Source: Deinococcales bacterium (GTDB taxonomy: Bacteria; Deinococcota; Deinococci; Deinococcales; JAAFIG01). From it: a stretch of DNA of 50,420 nt. The translations under genes and the position numbers were made by a program. The stretch is from assembly GCA_025359505.1 (NCBI GenBank), contig JANYHH010000009.1, positions 1-50,420 of the forward strand, read 5' to 3'. A model generated the notes under the pieces. The model was not told the DNA's origin and searched no databases. It saw only the letters and a program-made list of their open reading frames with translations. Below are positions 1-9,285 of this stretch, one piece after another (the stretch's first letter is position 1; every line of letters begins with the position of its first letter).

Positions 1-2518
1 GTTTCAAGGTTCTGGCTGGAGCGTCACCGAAACCGTAATCGGACGGGACAATGCAGGGCACTGATCTCTGCAAGAGCTTGCAGGTTTTGGGTTGAATCAC
101 TTGCGATGTCCCGTTGGGAAAAAATATTTTCCACTCGAGAACGTACTGACTTGCTGACGTGCCACCCGGGTCATCAATCGTGTAAAACAAGTAAATAAGG
201 GCGCTCGAGCTTGGATGCTGTGAGCCGTCCGTAGGACCAATGATCTTGACCGTGGGTGGTCCACTGGCGGGTTTTGGCACGATGGTCAGGGAAATGGTGG
301 TGGTTGCCTTCAGACCGTAAGCATCAATCCCAGTCAGGCTAATGGTGCGTATTTGATCCGTGGTGAAGACATAATCAAACTCGCAACCGCTACTGGGCAT
401 GGCAGCGTCACTCGGGTTGTTGCTCTTCCAATACAGACTGCTGCAAGGCAACGAACCAAAAATACCGTCGCCGTCAATCGAACTGCCTTTGAAATGCACG
501 CTGGTGCTGTTTGACCAGAGCGGGGTTGGGTCGCTCGGGACGGGCGAATCAATAAAAACTTTGGGCGCAAGATTGATGCCCGTGACCGAAACGCTGGCAC
601 TGGCAGTTGCGCCCTTGTCGTCGGTGGCGGTTGCCGTAAAAATCCGCTTGCCCGGTGTGGCAAAACCTATGCTGATGCTCAGTCCTGTGCCAAGGTCGCC
701 GTCCACGTCAGAAGTCCAGTTGACCGTCGGTGTTGGGCCGTCCGAATCGAGCGCGTTTGCCGTGTAGGTGTTGACTTGCGCGAAGGGGAAGCTCGAGTTG
801 TTGCTGGGCGCGGTGATTTGAATGCTTGGCACGGAATTGGGCGTGCTGTTGAATTCGGCGCTGGGTTTGGTCGCAAAGACCGTGACCTGCGTGAAGTAGG
901 CTTTGGCCCAACTGACCGGAACGTAGACAAATCCGGCATCGCCCCAGCAGTACCCCCACGAGTTCTTGATGATAAAGTACCCGCCGTCCGAGGTTGCCGC
1001 CAAGGTTTTGTAATCGCTCGAGAGGTTTGGGTTTGCTTGAATCTCGTCGTTCGAGACGAAGCCGACCACCTGAACAGCGTGTCGCCCCCAGTTATTGACA
1101 TCTGAAAGTGTGGTCACATAACCCTGACTGTTTGGGTATTTGAAGCCGATTTTCATCAACAGACCCGCAACCATCGGCTGTCCTTTCTTCAGAAACTGAC
1201 GCATCTCGTTTACGGGCAAACCAAAAGCATCGTTGTACCAGTCAAAGATCGTGTTGGGCTTTGATTCTTTAAAACGCTCGCCGCTCGGGGTCGGCATCGT
1301 GAAACCGCAAACACTGAACCCAGTTACGAAAGTGCAAATTTCTTCGAGTTGATGTGAGGCATCTGAGCAGAACTCGGCGTATCCGTTACAGGATTTGGCA
1401 TAAAACTCGAGGTTGGTGTTGTCCACGCGCTGCCAGGACGGGTTGTAATTCCAGGTTTGCTCGAGTGGCAAAGCGTAACTTTGCTCATGAAAATCCTCGG
1501 CTCGGTTGGGCAAGATTGAACCGTCACCGTAGTACCGTGGATCCCATTGCGAAGCGATCTTGCCCCACAAAAACTGTTCAGAGAGGTTCACCCAGCGCCC
1601 CTGTTCGATGGCGATTCGGCTCTCGAGCGCACCAGTCAAAGCGAATCCGCTGCACGTGCCGCGTCTACCCTGTACTTTGACGCTGGTAGCGTAGAACTTT
1701 TGCTTCCACCAAAAATTTTTGTACAAACCATTCGGGCTAAAATCTGTACTGTTGCACGAATCATGATCCAGTCCCTTCCCTGCTCCTTCCTCAAGCGCTG
1801 GCGTGGCTGGGTAATGTTGCGGTTTTGCGTCCGAAGCGACACGTTGCTCGCGCAATTCTGACCTCACCGCAAGTGCATCAGTGAGGACACTCGGGTTCGC
1901 CGCCAGATGCTGACCCAACAGGCGACGCGCATCGAGGATCGTGTCGACACTGGCGTTTGCCAAGCTGTTCGGCGTTGGCAGACCAATGCTCAACGCGTCC
2001 GGCAACGCCGCGAAACTGGCACCGTAGACTTCACGCTGATTGGTCGGATCCAAGTCGCGCTTTCTGGACTCGAGCATGTCGCGGTACAAGCTGGGTTTAC
2101 CATCGGTGACCACCTGAAACGGTCCGCTCTTGCCTTGAATGGTGAGCCGGTAATTCCCATCGGGCAACTGCTCGATGCTCGGGTCATTGAGGTCAGGCTC
2201 GAGCAAGGCTTTGTTGTACGCGGGCGATTGCGCCGCAAGGCGTTTGACTTCAGCGGTATCAATCTGAAATTGAGCATCAGATTTCGCCTTGCGTTCAATC
2301 CGAAGTTTTAATGTGTCCAAGACGAATCCCTCGAGACTCGCTTGGCGTTTGAATTCCTCGGGCGCGACCGTTTTTGCGTCGTCCGGGACCGAACCCCCGA
2401 AGGCATTTTCTGGTTTCAGAATCGGGTCTATGTTGCCTAGTTCGGATTGGCACGCTACCAGATTGATTGACAGGGCGATCAGACTTATGGGGATCAGCAT
2501 GCTGAGAAATCGTTTCAC
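1..2518 (-). CDS. Papain-like (C1A) cysteine protease lipoprotein with Ig/PKD-like domains, C-terminus cut by window edge
   Basis: The frame stays open for 839 codons from a GTG at 2518 to the window edge. The GTG is preceded by a good Shine-Dalgarno (GGAGGT on the minus strand, 2525-2530). The N-terminus is a lipoprotein signal with lipobox LVAC (Cys23), so the product should be anchored outside the membrane. Papain-family landmarks appear in order: oxyanion Gln283 and nucleophile Cys289 in QGRRGTCSGFA, then NLSEQ, His480 in WGRHAVQVVGF, and Asn519 in IKNSWGYCWGDAGF. After about residue 545 come Ig/PKD-like segments (for example TATDDKGATASASV), probably adhesion or spacing modules. The family cleaves peptide bonds; the substrate is unknown. 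The long region before Cys289 may act as a propeptide. It lies 57 bp downstream of the SARP-type regulator gene on the same strand and may be co-transcribed. The catalytic residues are complete, so activity is plausible. Confidence 0.85.
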   Translation of the reverse strand, partial: MKRFLSMLIPISLIALSINLVACQSELGNIDPILKPENAFGGSVPDDAKTVAPEEFKRQASLEGFVLDTLKLRIERKAKSDAQFQIDTAEVKRLAAQSPAYNKALLEPDLNDPSIEQLPDGNYRLTIQGKSGPFQVVTDGKPSLYRDMLESRKRDLDPTNQREVYGASFAALPDALSIGLPTPNSLANASVDTILDARRLLGQHLAANPSVLTDALAVRSELREQRVASDAKPQHYPATPALEEGAGKGLDHDSCNSTDFSPNGLYKNFWWKQKFYATSVKVQGRRGTCSGFALTGALESRIAIEQGRWVNLSEQFLWGKIASQWDPRYYGDGSILPNRAEDFHEQSYALPLEQTWNYNPSWQRVDNTNLEFYAKSCNGYAEFCSDASHQLEEICTFVTGFSVCGFTMPTPSGERFKESKPNTIFDWYNDAFGLPVNEMRQFLKKGQPMVAGLLMKIGFKYPNSQGYVTTLSDVNNWGRHAVQVVGFVSNDEIQANPNLSSDYKTLAATSDGGYFIIKNSWGYCWGDAGFVYVPVSWAKAYFTQVTVFATKPSAEFNSTPNSVPSIQITAPSNNSSFPFAQVNTYTANALDSDGPTPTVNWTSDVDGDLGTGLSISIGFATPGKRIFTATATDDKGATASASVSVTGINLAPKVFIDSPVPSDPTPLWSNSTSVHFKGSSIDGDGIFGSLPCSSLYWKSNNPSDAAMPSSGCEFDYVFTTDQIRTISLTGIDAYGLKATTTISLTIVPKPASGPPTVKIIGPTDGSQHPSSSALIYLFYTIDDPGGTSASQYVLEWKIFFPNGTSQVIQPKTCKLLQRSVPCIVPSDYGFGDAPARTLK

Positions 2519-2575
2519 GTCACTACCTCCGACGCGAAGGGTAGGAAACACGGCGTTGCTCGAGCGTTGCTTGGA

Positions 2576-5500
2576 TTAAATTGTGAGCAGGTCGCGGTTT
2601 TTCTCGAGGAATAACTTTTGTAGTTCGGGGTGATCTTCAAGGCTTGCTGCCATCTCGAGCAGTGATGTTCTGGCGGTTTGGCGGACTTCTTGGGCTTGCT
2701 CGAGGTTGCCATTTGTTTCGAGGGCTTGGGAAAGCGCGACTCGAAGCTCGAGGGCTTCAAGCGGCGGTACACGACCTGACTCGAGTAACTTTGCGGCTTC
2801 TTGCGTTAAGGTTTGGATGTCTGCGCCTAGCCGTGTCGTTGCCTCGAGCCGCAAGGCAATAAGGCGTGACCTGAGTTCGGGATCTGACTCTTGAAGGTGG
2901 GTTTGGATTGTCTCGAGTGCCAATTGCCTTTGACCCAATGCCAGCAACGCCATGCCTTTGAGCCAAGCAACATTGGCATCGTCTTTGCTGTTGGGTTGTT
3001 CGACTTCGAGACGATGCAGCCTATCAAAAGCACGCTTCGGCTCTTTGGCTTTCAAGTCCACAAGCGCCAGCAAAGGCTCGAGACGGTCTTGCAGTCGTGC
3101 CATTTGACCAGCTTCAATCAGTTGACGGGCAGCTTCGAGGTTGATTTTGGCGGCATCAAAGTCGCCCAGTTGAATCAAGACATCGGCAAGATCAATGCTC
3201 GTTTGGGCAAAACTTCGCCCGTTTTTCATTTTGTCTGCAATGCCTTGGGCTTCTTGCAAGAACGTGGTGGCTGCGCCAAGCTCACCCCGCAATCGGTGCA
3301 ATTCCGCAAGGTTGCCCAGGACTGTGCTTTCGGTGGTGTGATGCTGACTTTGGCGGCTTAACACCAACGCTTGCTCGAGTACATCTTTGGCTTTCTCGAG
3401 GTTGGAAGTGATGGTCAAGTAATGTCCGAGGTTCAACAAGCTCGAGATTTCATGGCGGATGCTGCCGACCGCTCGGCTTTGGGTCAGGGCTTGTTCAAAC
3501 CCGAGAAGTGCACTGTTGACATCGCCACTGCTGGCTTGGGCGTAACTGAAATTGATGGTTTGGGTGATCTGTCCAATCTGGTCGTCCAAAAATTCAGCGA
3601 TTGATTTGGCTTGAAGGTGGTATCGCATGGCGTCAATGTAGTTGCCTTGCTCTCGGGCAGATTGCCCAAGCATCGAGTAAATGAAGCCAAGTTGTTTTGA
3701 GGGTTTTAACTCGAGCAACGACAGGGCGGATTTCAAATACGTTTCGGCTTCTTGGGTTTGACCGAGTTTGAACAACACCGCACCGATTAAGGAATCCACT
3801 TCGCAACGTTGGGCGCTTGTCAAGTCAACGCGTGATCGCAGTTGCTCGAGTGGCGATAGCGCATGGTCTTCTGGCGCTGTTTGGCGCAGCAACCTGATTT
3901 GCATGATTCGCAATTCAATCTCGAGGCTTGGATTGTCCAGTCGTGCGACAAGTGGTATCAGGTGTTCAAGTTCGGTTTGCCATTGCCCAAGGTCGCTTAG
4001 CACTGCCAGCAATTGAATTTTGGATTTGCGTATGTTGAAGGCTTCCAGATCGCCCGCGCCATCTTTGAGCGCCAATTGATACTGCTCGAGTGCCTCAGGG
4101 TTGGCATACACTTTTTCTGCCGCCTGTGCCGCCTTCACCCGCCACGGCACAGCCTCAAGCTTCAAGTTAGCTTTCTCGAGGTGATCCGCAATCCGGGCGG
4201 GTGCGCCAAAAGTTTTCTCGAGGCTCGCCGCCAATTTTTTGTGCAGCAATTTCTGGCGCTCAAGCGACAAATTTTCGGCGATGGATGATCGCATCAGGTC
4301 GTGCGCGAATTTGTACCCCTCAGAGAATGGCTCGAGAATTCTGGCTCGAATCGCGGTTTCCAAGCCTTCCAGCCCTTCCCATTCGCTCAGGGCTGTCGCG
4401 CCCTGAAGTGTCTCGAGGCTAAATCCGTCGCTGGTCAGGCTTGCCACCTCCAAAAGTCGTTGCGATGGCGCTCCCAGCCCCCTCACGCGACGCAGCACGG
4501 CCTCGCGGACGCTGGGCGGGATGGGCAGTTCGGCGTAATCGCTGGTGTCACGGTCAAACGGCGTGATCCAAGCGCCGCTCGAGTCCAGCGTCAAGAGTTC
4601 AGTGTCGAACAAATTTCTGATGGTCTCGAGCGCGAAGAACGGGTTGCCGCCCGTGGCACGGTGCAGGCGTTTGGAAAAAAGTGTTGCACCGTCCGCGCCG
4701 GAAAGTCCGCGCACCAACTCGAGTACATCGGTTTCCGCCAGCGCCTCGAGTTCGATCAGCACAGCCTGACCGCTGGCGATGAACTGTTCGATTAGACGTT
4801 CAGTTTCAACCTGCAATTCTCCGCGTCGGAATCCAAGCATCACGTGCCGGCCACTACCAGAGAAACGTTGCAACGCGTGAAAACCCAGCTCGAGGCTGGC
4901 GGCATCAAAAAATTGCAGGTCATCACTGACCAGAGTCGAAACCTCGAGCGTCAGAAGTTCGGCAAACGCCTGAAAGAACCGCAGTCGTTCCTCTGGCGAA
5001 CCCGTGGCTGGCGGTAGCTCGCTGGTTAACTCTGGCACGAGTTTTGAAAGTTCACGCCGTACCCAAGTTGGAATTTCAGTTTTTAACCCTTGCTCGAGCA
5101 TATCCGTGATGCTGCGAGTCGCGGTCGAATACGGCGCGAGGCTGTCACCGGGTCGTCCGGCGCTCTGAAAAAAACTGCCCTTGCTGCTGGCAAACTCGAG
5201 GAGCAACCGCGTTTTGCCCACACCGGGTTCGCCAGAAACAAAAATGATTTGCCCCGCAGTCCAAGCGGCTTCCATTCGCGCCCACACCTCAGCCCTGCCG
5301 ACGAGTGGCGCGGTGCGCGGCAGCAGTAACGCCTGACTCGAAACTCGGGTTTGAGCGCGAGGCATCAGGGTTTGCGCCGCCCGAATCTGCCTTGCCAGTT
5401 CCAACGTTTCTGGCAGCGGCTCGAGCCGGAGTTCGGTGTTCAACATGACCTTGAACCGTTCAAACTGCTCGAGCGCCGCCTCGCGTTCGCCCAGCAGGTA

Positions 5501-6112
5501 ATGCAGCCGCATGATTTCACGGTGCTGACGCTCTTGCAGTTCATCTTGCTCGAGCAGTTTGAGATGCAATTCGAGCGCTCGCCGCCATTCCCCGCGAGTC
5601 TCGAGGCGTTCGGCCAAGTCGAGCATGGCCTTTTTGTGCTGCCGCTCAAAAAACTCGCGTTTGACTTCCAACCACTCGTGAAAGCCGCTCGCGCCTGCAA
5701 GCTCTAAACCCTCCAGCAAGACGCCCTTGTAAAGTCCGAGCGCCGTCTCCGGATCATCTCGAGCGACCGCATCTAGAAACGTTTGAGCGTCGCTCGAGAA
5801 CGGCTCACGCAACCGCAGGTCATCCCCCGCCGATTCGCAACGCCCCCCGAGTTGCGGGGTTTTGGTTTTCATGCGGTGCAATTCACGCCGCAAATTCCGC
5901 CGTGCCGAATCCTCATTCAGATCGCTCCAGAGTAAATCCACCAATTTACTTCTGGAGGTCGAACCTTCGAGCGCCAAATAGGCCATCAGGGCAAGCACTT
6001 TTTTGAACGACAACTTCAATTCTCGGTCATTTAAAACCAGTCGAGCCGAGCCAAAAAAATAGCATTCGAGCGCTTCAGGCGGCGTCATCTCGAAGTATGA
6101 CTCCAGTGACAT
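2576..6112 (-). CDS. SARP-type transcriptional regulator: winged helix, BTAD, AAA ATPase, TPR array
   Basis: This 1178-residue protein has the architecture of large AfsR/LuxR-like SARP regulators. An OmpR-type winged helix lies at about residues 10-95 (ARRNLRRELHRMK is the typical C-terminal helix). A bacterial transcriptional activation domain follows at about 96-245. An NTPase has Walker A GEPGVGKT at 294-301. A long tetratricopeptide-like superhelix fills about 640-1170. Such proteins bind direct repeats upstream of target promoters and may use ATP-dependent oligomerisation. The start ATG at 6112 follows TAATCT by 5 nt with no Shine-Dalgarno, suggesting a leaderless mRNA. The surface protease gene lies 57 bp downstream, so the pair may form an operon with the protease as one target; this is inference. 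The gene is unusually rich in CTCGAG (33 in about 3.5 kb). Confidence 0.85.
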   Translation of the reverse strand: MSLESYFEMTPPEALECYFFGSARLVLNDRELKLSFKKVLALMAYLALEGSTSRSKLVDLLWSDLNEDSARRNLRRELHRMKTKTPQLGGRCESAGDDLRLREPFSSDAQTFLDAVARDDPETALGLYKGVLLEGLELAGASGFHEWLEVKREFFERQHKKAMLDLAERLETRGEWRRALELHLKLLEQDELQERQHREIMRLHYLLGEREAALEQFERFKVMLNTELRLEPLPETLELARQIRAAQTLMPRAQTRVSSQALLLPRTAPLVGRAEVWARMEAAWTAGQIIFVSGEPGVGKTRLLLEFASSKGSFFQSAGRPGDSLAPYSTATRSITDMLEQGLKTEIPTWVRRELSKLVPELTSELPPATGSPEERLRFFQAFAELLTLEVSTLVSDDLQFFDAASLELGFHALQRFSGSGRHVMLGFRRGELQVETERLIEQFIASGQAVLIELEALAETDVLELVRGLSGADGATLFSKRLHRATGGNPFFALETIRNLFDTELLTLDSSGAWITPFDRDTSDYAELPIPPSVREAVLRRVRGLGAPSQRLLEVASLTSDGFSLETLQGATALSEWEGLEGLETAIRARILEPFSEGYKFAHDLMRSSIAENLSLERQKLLHKKLAASLEKTFGAPARIADHLEKANLKLEAVPWRVKAAQAAEKVYANPEALEQYQLALKDGAGDLEAFNIRKSKIQLLAVLSDLGQWQTELEHLIPLVARLDNPSLEIELRIMQIRLLRQTAPEDHALSPLEQLRSRVDLTSAQRCEVDSLIGAVLFKLGQTQEAETYLKSALSLLELKPSKQLGFIYSMLGQSAREQGNYIDAMRYHLQAKSIAEFLDDQIGQITQTINFSYAQASSGDVNSALLGFEQALTQSRAVGSIRHEISSLLNLGHYLTITSNLEKAKDVLEQALVLSRQSQHHTTESTVLGNLAELHRLRGELGAATTFLQEAQGIADKMKNGRSFAQTSIDLADVLIQLGDFDAAKINLEAARQLIEAGQMARLQDRLEPLLALVDLKAKEPKRAFDRLHRLEVEQPNSKDDANVAWLKGMALLALGQRQLALETIQTHLQESDPELRSRLIALRLEATTRLGADIQTLTQEAAKLLESGRVPPLEALELRVALSQALETNGNLEQAQEVRQTARTSLLEMAASLEDHPELQKLFLEKNRDLLTI

Positions 6113-6117
6113 GCTTT

Positions 6118-6123
6118 AGATTA
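6118..6123 (-). promoter_or_regulatory. -10 box TAATCT of the SARP gene (leaderless start)
   Basis: TAATCT on the minus strand ends 5 nt before the ATG at 6112, and no Shine-Dalgarno precedes that ATG. It matches the TANNNT-before-start layout seen at many genes of this window. Confidence 0.5.
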
Positions 6124-6207
6124 CCCGAGAATCAAGATTTGCGTTTTCGGCAGCGCCAACATGTATTGGAGCCACTTATTTTCCGATCGAACACTCCTCT
6201 TTTAAGA

Positions 6208-6392
6208 TCAGTCGGCATGTGCAGCAGGCATATTCGCCACCGCCCCGAGATCCAGCGTCCCCTCGAGCCACGCGTAGCAGTCCCAAGCTTCAATCTCGAG
6301 TGGAACCCGGCGGTCAAGCTTGTCCTCCACGGTGAAGACTGCGAAGCTCTCAACACGCAGCCCGCACCTATTTCGGACTCGAGTCCAGCATC
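6208..6392 (-). pseudogene. Possible C-terminal remnant of an SRAP/HMCES-like protein
   Basis: One minus-strand frame reads without a stop for about 60 codons to a TGA at 6208-6210. It contains VESFAVFTVED followed by RRVPLEIEAWDCYAWLEG. The layout recalls the end of SOS-response-associated peptidases, where a Thr-rich strand is followed by HDRMP and an AWxxWL helix. The key HDRMP motif is not intact here and no start or N-terminal half is visible. It may be a decayed fragment next to the mobile-element remnant, or chance. The stretch otherwise holds only the SARP promoter. Confidence 0.2.
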
Positions 6393-6706
6393 CCCATAAG
6401 CCAACCGCGATTCGAGCTTGGGCAACGTGGCTGACAGCGAACCCCGCCCCCGCTTGGCTCGAGCCAGAGCCGTGGTTGCGCTGGCTGAACGACCTCGATG
6501 AGCGCGGGATCAGCGCGACCGCTGGGCGGCTCGAGGAACGGTTGAAGCGATTGCGCGAACTTTACAGTGTTGGTGAAGCGCAGGCTGAGATCGTCGCTCG
6601 AGCTATCGCTGGCGGCTGGGCCAACTTTTACCCGCCTCGAACCGCACCCACGCAATCCGCACAGCCGCTCTCGAGAACCGATGACCGTTACGGGCGTTAC
6701 CGATGA
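6320..6706 (+). pseudogene. Fragment of a phage/plasmid replication protein (C-terminal part)
   Basis: The last 90 or so residues look like the C-terminus of phage-type replication initiators that precede a DnaC-like loader. A charged amphipathic helix (RLEERLKRLRELY) is followed by IVARAIAGGWANFYPP, resembling the 'AI..GW.GLF' ending of such proteins. The first part, from the TTG at 6320, is low complexity and probably not original coding sequence, so the N-terminal domain is missing. The TGA overlaps the ATG of the next frame (ATGA at 6703-6706), a normal operon junction, which suggests the order initiator-loader was inherited intact. Confidence in the family rests on position and this short motif only. 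Confidence 0.4.
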
Positions 6707-7476
6707 CCGCTCGCACTGGGAAAACAGTGCTGCTCGGCAACATCATCGCCCTGCCGCGAGCGCCGAGCCGCCCACTCGAGATCAGCGACTCGCTACCGCT
6801 CTGCCCTTGCTGTGGCGCACCCGCTTTTGAGGGCGAGTGGCGCGGCGCGTTCGATTTGCACCACACCTGTGATTGTCTCATCGAGCGAGCTACCCGTTAC
6901 GAGCGAGGCGTTCAACATCTCTGGGAGCGAAGGCAGCGCGAACGCCCCAGCTCGAGACGCTACCGCACGTATACCTTTGATACTTCTGAGCGAACCAATG
7001 GCAATACCATTGCACTCGAGGTCGCCACGCAGCTCAAGCTGGGGCGCACGCTGTTTTTGTAGGGCAATCCCGGCAATGGCAAAACGCATTTCGCCTGCAC
7101 CCTTGGCTTTCGAGCACTCGAGCGTGGCTCAGTCGCGTTTTGGAATGTGGCGGCACTGTACACGAGGTTGCGCGAGTGCGTCGCCCACGATCTACCCAAA
7201 CCGAATTTGCTTGCACCTAGCGTGTTGATCCTCGATGACCTCGGCAAAGTCAAAGCTTCGGAGTTCGTTTATGAAACCCTCTACGGCTGCCCCGAGATGC
7301 GCTGGTCGAACGCCAAGACCACGATTCTAACGGCGAACTATAAACCCAGCGTGGTCGCGGATCGCTTGACGCCCGCGGGCTTGGATCAGCAGGCGTCCGA
7401 CGCGATCCTCTCGAGTCTCGTCGCTGGGCACGTGACCGAAATCATCGGCGAGGATCGCCGCGAGGGGCGCGGGTGA
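6703..7476 (+). pseudogene. DnaC/IstB-like helicase loader interrupted by an in-frame TAG
   Basis: The reading frame is continuous from the ATG at 6703 to the TGA at 7476 except for one TAG at 7060-7062. The first part carries a zinc-ribbon pattern (CPCCG then HHTCDC), common in DnaC-like loaders. Immediately after the TAG come Walker A GNPGNGKTHFA, Walker B VLILDDLGK and a sensor-like TANYKP. The stop sits where relatives usually have an aromatic residue before the P-loop, so a single substitution such as TAT or TAC to TAG would explain it. The ATPase half lacks a good independent start, so the gene is probably inactive. In an active element the product would load the replicative helicase. 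It contains CTCGAG at the same high density as host genes, so it is either old in this lineage or came from a relative. Confidence 0.7.
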
Positions 7477-7706
7477 ACACGAGTAACTCAAGCGGTTCGC
7501 GCTGGCTTAACGGCGCTTCGCTCGAGATCGTGTCAGAGAAACTCGGACACAGCCGCCCAAGCTTCACCGCCGATGTCTACCGCCACACCTTCGAGGACGA
7601 ACACGAGGCGGGGACGCTCGAATTATCCCACTTGACTGCTTCCACCCCTCGTGACACCAGTAGACGCATACGACAGAAAACGTCAAATAAACCCTCCAAA
7701 CAGTGA
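7473..7706 (+). pseudogene. C-terminal fragment of a tyrosine recombinase (integrase)
   Basis: The segment GASLEIVSEKLGHSRPSFT followed by ADVYRHTFEDEHE is the end of a phage-type integrase. LGHS holds the conserved His of the active site and the Tyr in DVYRHTF is the expected nucleophile. The catalytic Arg region and the whole arm-binding and core domain are missing. The frame begins with a GTG that overlaps the stop of the loader remnant (GTGA, 7473-7476), so a deletion has probably fused the two. It points toward the 3' end of tRNA-Ala 130 bp away, the classical arrangement for an element integrated in a tRNA gene. I could not find a second copy of the tRNA 3' end that would mark the other att site. 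Confidence 0.65.
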
Positions 7707-7797
7707 CGAGATCCGCTGCTGTACCGACCTGCCCTAAGCCAAGCGCCTCGAGTCGAGTTCGGTAGCAGCATCAACGGATTCTGTGCATCAACGACAA

Positions 7798-7824
7798 GGG
7801 ACGCGATCATTTACTTCGCGTCCC
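7798..7824 (-). terminator. Probable terminator of the tRNA-Ala transcript
   Basis: A perfect 8-bp stem (GGGACGCG / CGCGTCCC) with an 11-nt loop lies 15 nt beyond the encoded CCA end of tRNA-Ala. On the minus strand it is followed by a short T-containing stretch (TTGTCGTT). Confidence 0.55.
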
Positions 7825-7838
7825 TCACGCTATCTTTT

Positions 7839-7914
<76 letters not shown>

Positions 7915-7930
7915 ACGCAGAAGCTCGAGG

Positions 7931-7959
7931 AGTGTAACACCTGCATGTGCAGCTTGCAA
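7931..7959 (-). promoter_or_regulatory. Promoter of tRNA-Ala
   Basis: On the minus strand TTGCAA (7954-7959) and TACACT (7931-7936) are separated by exactly 17 nt. The -10 box ends 16 nt before the mature tRNA 5' end, leaving room for a short leader. Confidence 0.6.
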
Positions 7960-7966
7960 GTCCAGC

Positions 7967-9121
7967 TCAGCGCTGCTCGAGCGGGAGCCAGTGCGCGTCG
8001 TCGGGGCCAATGTAATTGGCGGTTGGGCGCAGGATGGAGTTGTGTCGCGTGTACTCGATGATGCTGGCCGTCCAACCCGCGATGCGCGACAACGCGAAGA
8101 TCGGTGTGAAGTAACTCTTCGGCACGCCGAGGTCGCTGAGCACCACTCCGCTGTAGAAATCCACGTTCGGGTAGATGCCGCGGCTACTCAATCGTGCGAT
8201 CACGACCTCCTCGACGCGCTCGAGCGTCGCGTACTCCAACGATTTGCCGTGTTTTTCGGCTGCAATGGCTGCGTATTCCTTCAGGACGCGGCTGCGCGGG
8301 TCAAAAAACTTGTAGACCGCGTGTCCGACGCCCATGATTTTCTCTTTGCGCTCTAATTTGCCGTTGATGTAGCTTTCAGCGTTTTCCGGGCTGCCGATCT
8401 CAGCAAGCATGTCCATCACCGCTTCGTTCGCACCGCCGTGCAGAGGACCTTTAAGGCTGCCAATCGCGCTGGTGATCGCGCTGTATAAATCCGATAATGT
8501 GCTGGCGGTGGCGATGCCGGTGAAAGTGCTGGCGTTCATGCCGTGGTCGGCTTGCAGGATCAACGCGATGTCAAACAGCCGCGTCTGTTCCGGGCTGGGT
8601 TCAGTGGCGTTGAGCATGAACAAGAAGTTCGCTGCGTGCGTCAAATCGCCGCGCGGCGCAACCACCTCTAGATCATGCTGCGTGCGGTACATCGCCGCGA
8701 TCAGCGTCGGCAGTTGCGCGATCAAGTTGTAGGCTTTCTCCAGCTTCCCCGCTTCAGTCACATCGTCGGCGCGAGGATCGAACATCGCTAAGCTGGAGAC
8801 AGCGGTACGCAGCCCGTGCATCGGGTGCAGCCCCTTTGGGAAGAGTTTGATGACCTCGAGTAAACCAGCGGGAATCGCACGACGGCTTTTGAGTTCATAA
8901 TCCAGCGTCGCCAGCTCTGCACTGGTCGGCAGCCGAGCGTTCAGTAATAAAAATGCAGTCTCTTCGTAAGTGCTGTTCTGGGCCAGTTCCTGAATCGGAA
9001 TGCCGACGTATTTGAGGATGCCCTTTTCGCCATCGATGAACGAGAGCTTGGACTCGGTGAATACCACGCCTTTGAGACCATCCATCACGGCGGGTTTGGT
9101 GGAGATATGCACGTCTTGCAT
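7967..9121 (-). CDS. gltA: Citrate synthase
   Basis: This condenses acetyl-CoA and oxaloacetate to citrate, the entry step of the TCA cycle. The 384-residue product has typical family blocks: GLHPMHGLRTAVS, HGMNASTFT, the catalytic His228 in LKGPLHGGAN, His267 in MGVGHAVYK, and Asp321 in YPNVDFYSG. Its length matches the compact Gram-positive/thermophile class rather than the longer NADH-inhibited type. The ATG at 9121 is chosen because AAGGAG (9131-9136) lies 9 nt upstream; the ATG 30 bases further out has no such site. It has only three CTCGAG sites in 1.15 kb, far fewer than its neighbours. It is monocistronic as far as can be seen. Confidence 0.95.
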   Translation of the reverse strand: MQDVHISTKPAVMDGLKGVVFTESKLSFIDGEKGILKYVGIPIQELAQNSTYEETAFLLLNARLPTSAELATLDYELKSRRAIPAGLLEVIKLFPKGLHPMHGLRTAVSSLAMFDPRADDVTEAGKLEKAYNLIAQLPTLIAAMYRTQHDLEVVAPRGDLTHAANFLFMLNATEPSPEQTRLFDIALILQADHGMNASTFTGIATASTLSDLYSAITSAIGSLKGPLHGGANEAVMDMLAEIGSPENAESYINGKLERKEKIMGVGHAVYKFFDPRSRVLKEYAAIAAEKHGKSLEYATLERVEEVVIARLSSRGIYPNVDFYSGVVLSDLGVPKSYFTPIFALSRIAGWTASIIEYTRHNSILRPTANYIGPDDAHWLPLEQR

Positions 9122-9285
9122 CACTAGAAACTCCTTATAACTCGAGGTCACTGCTGATGGGCTGACTCTCGAGGGGACGCGTGGAGTTTACACCGCACGC
9201 AAAAACGAAATCGGTCACTAGTTGGGTTTTAGCAAATCACCCTTGCCAACCGCAAGCCGCAAACGTTCGTTCCCAGCGCAGATGT

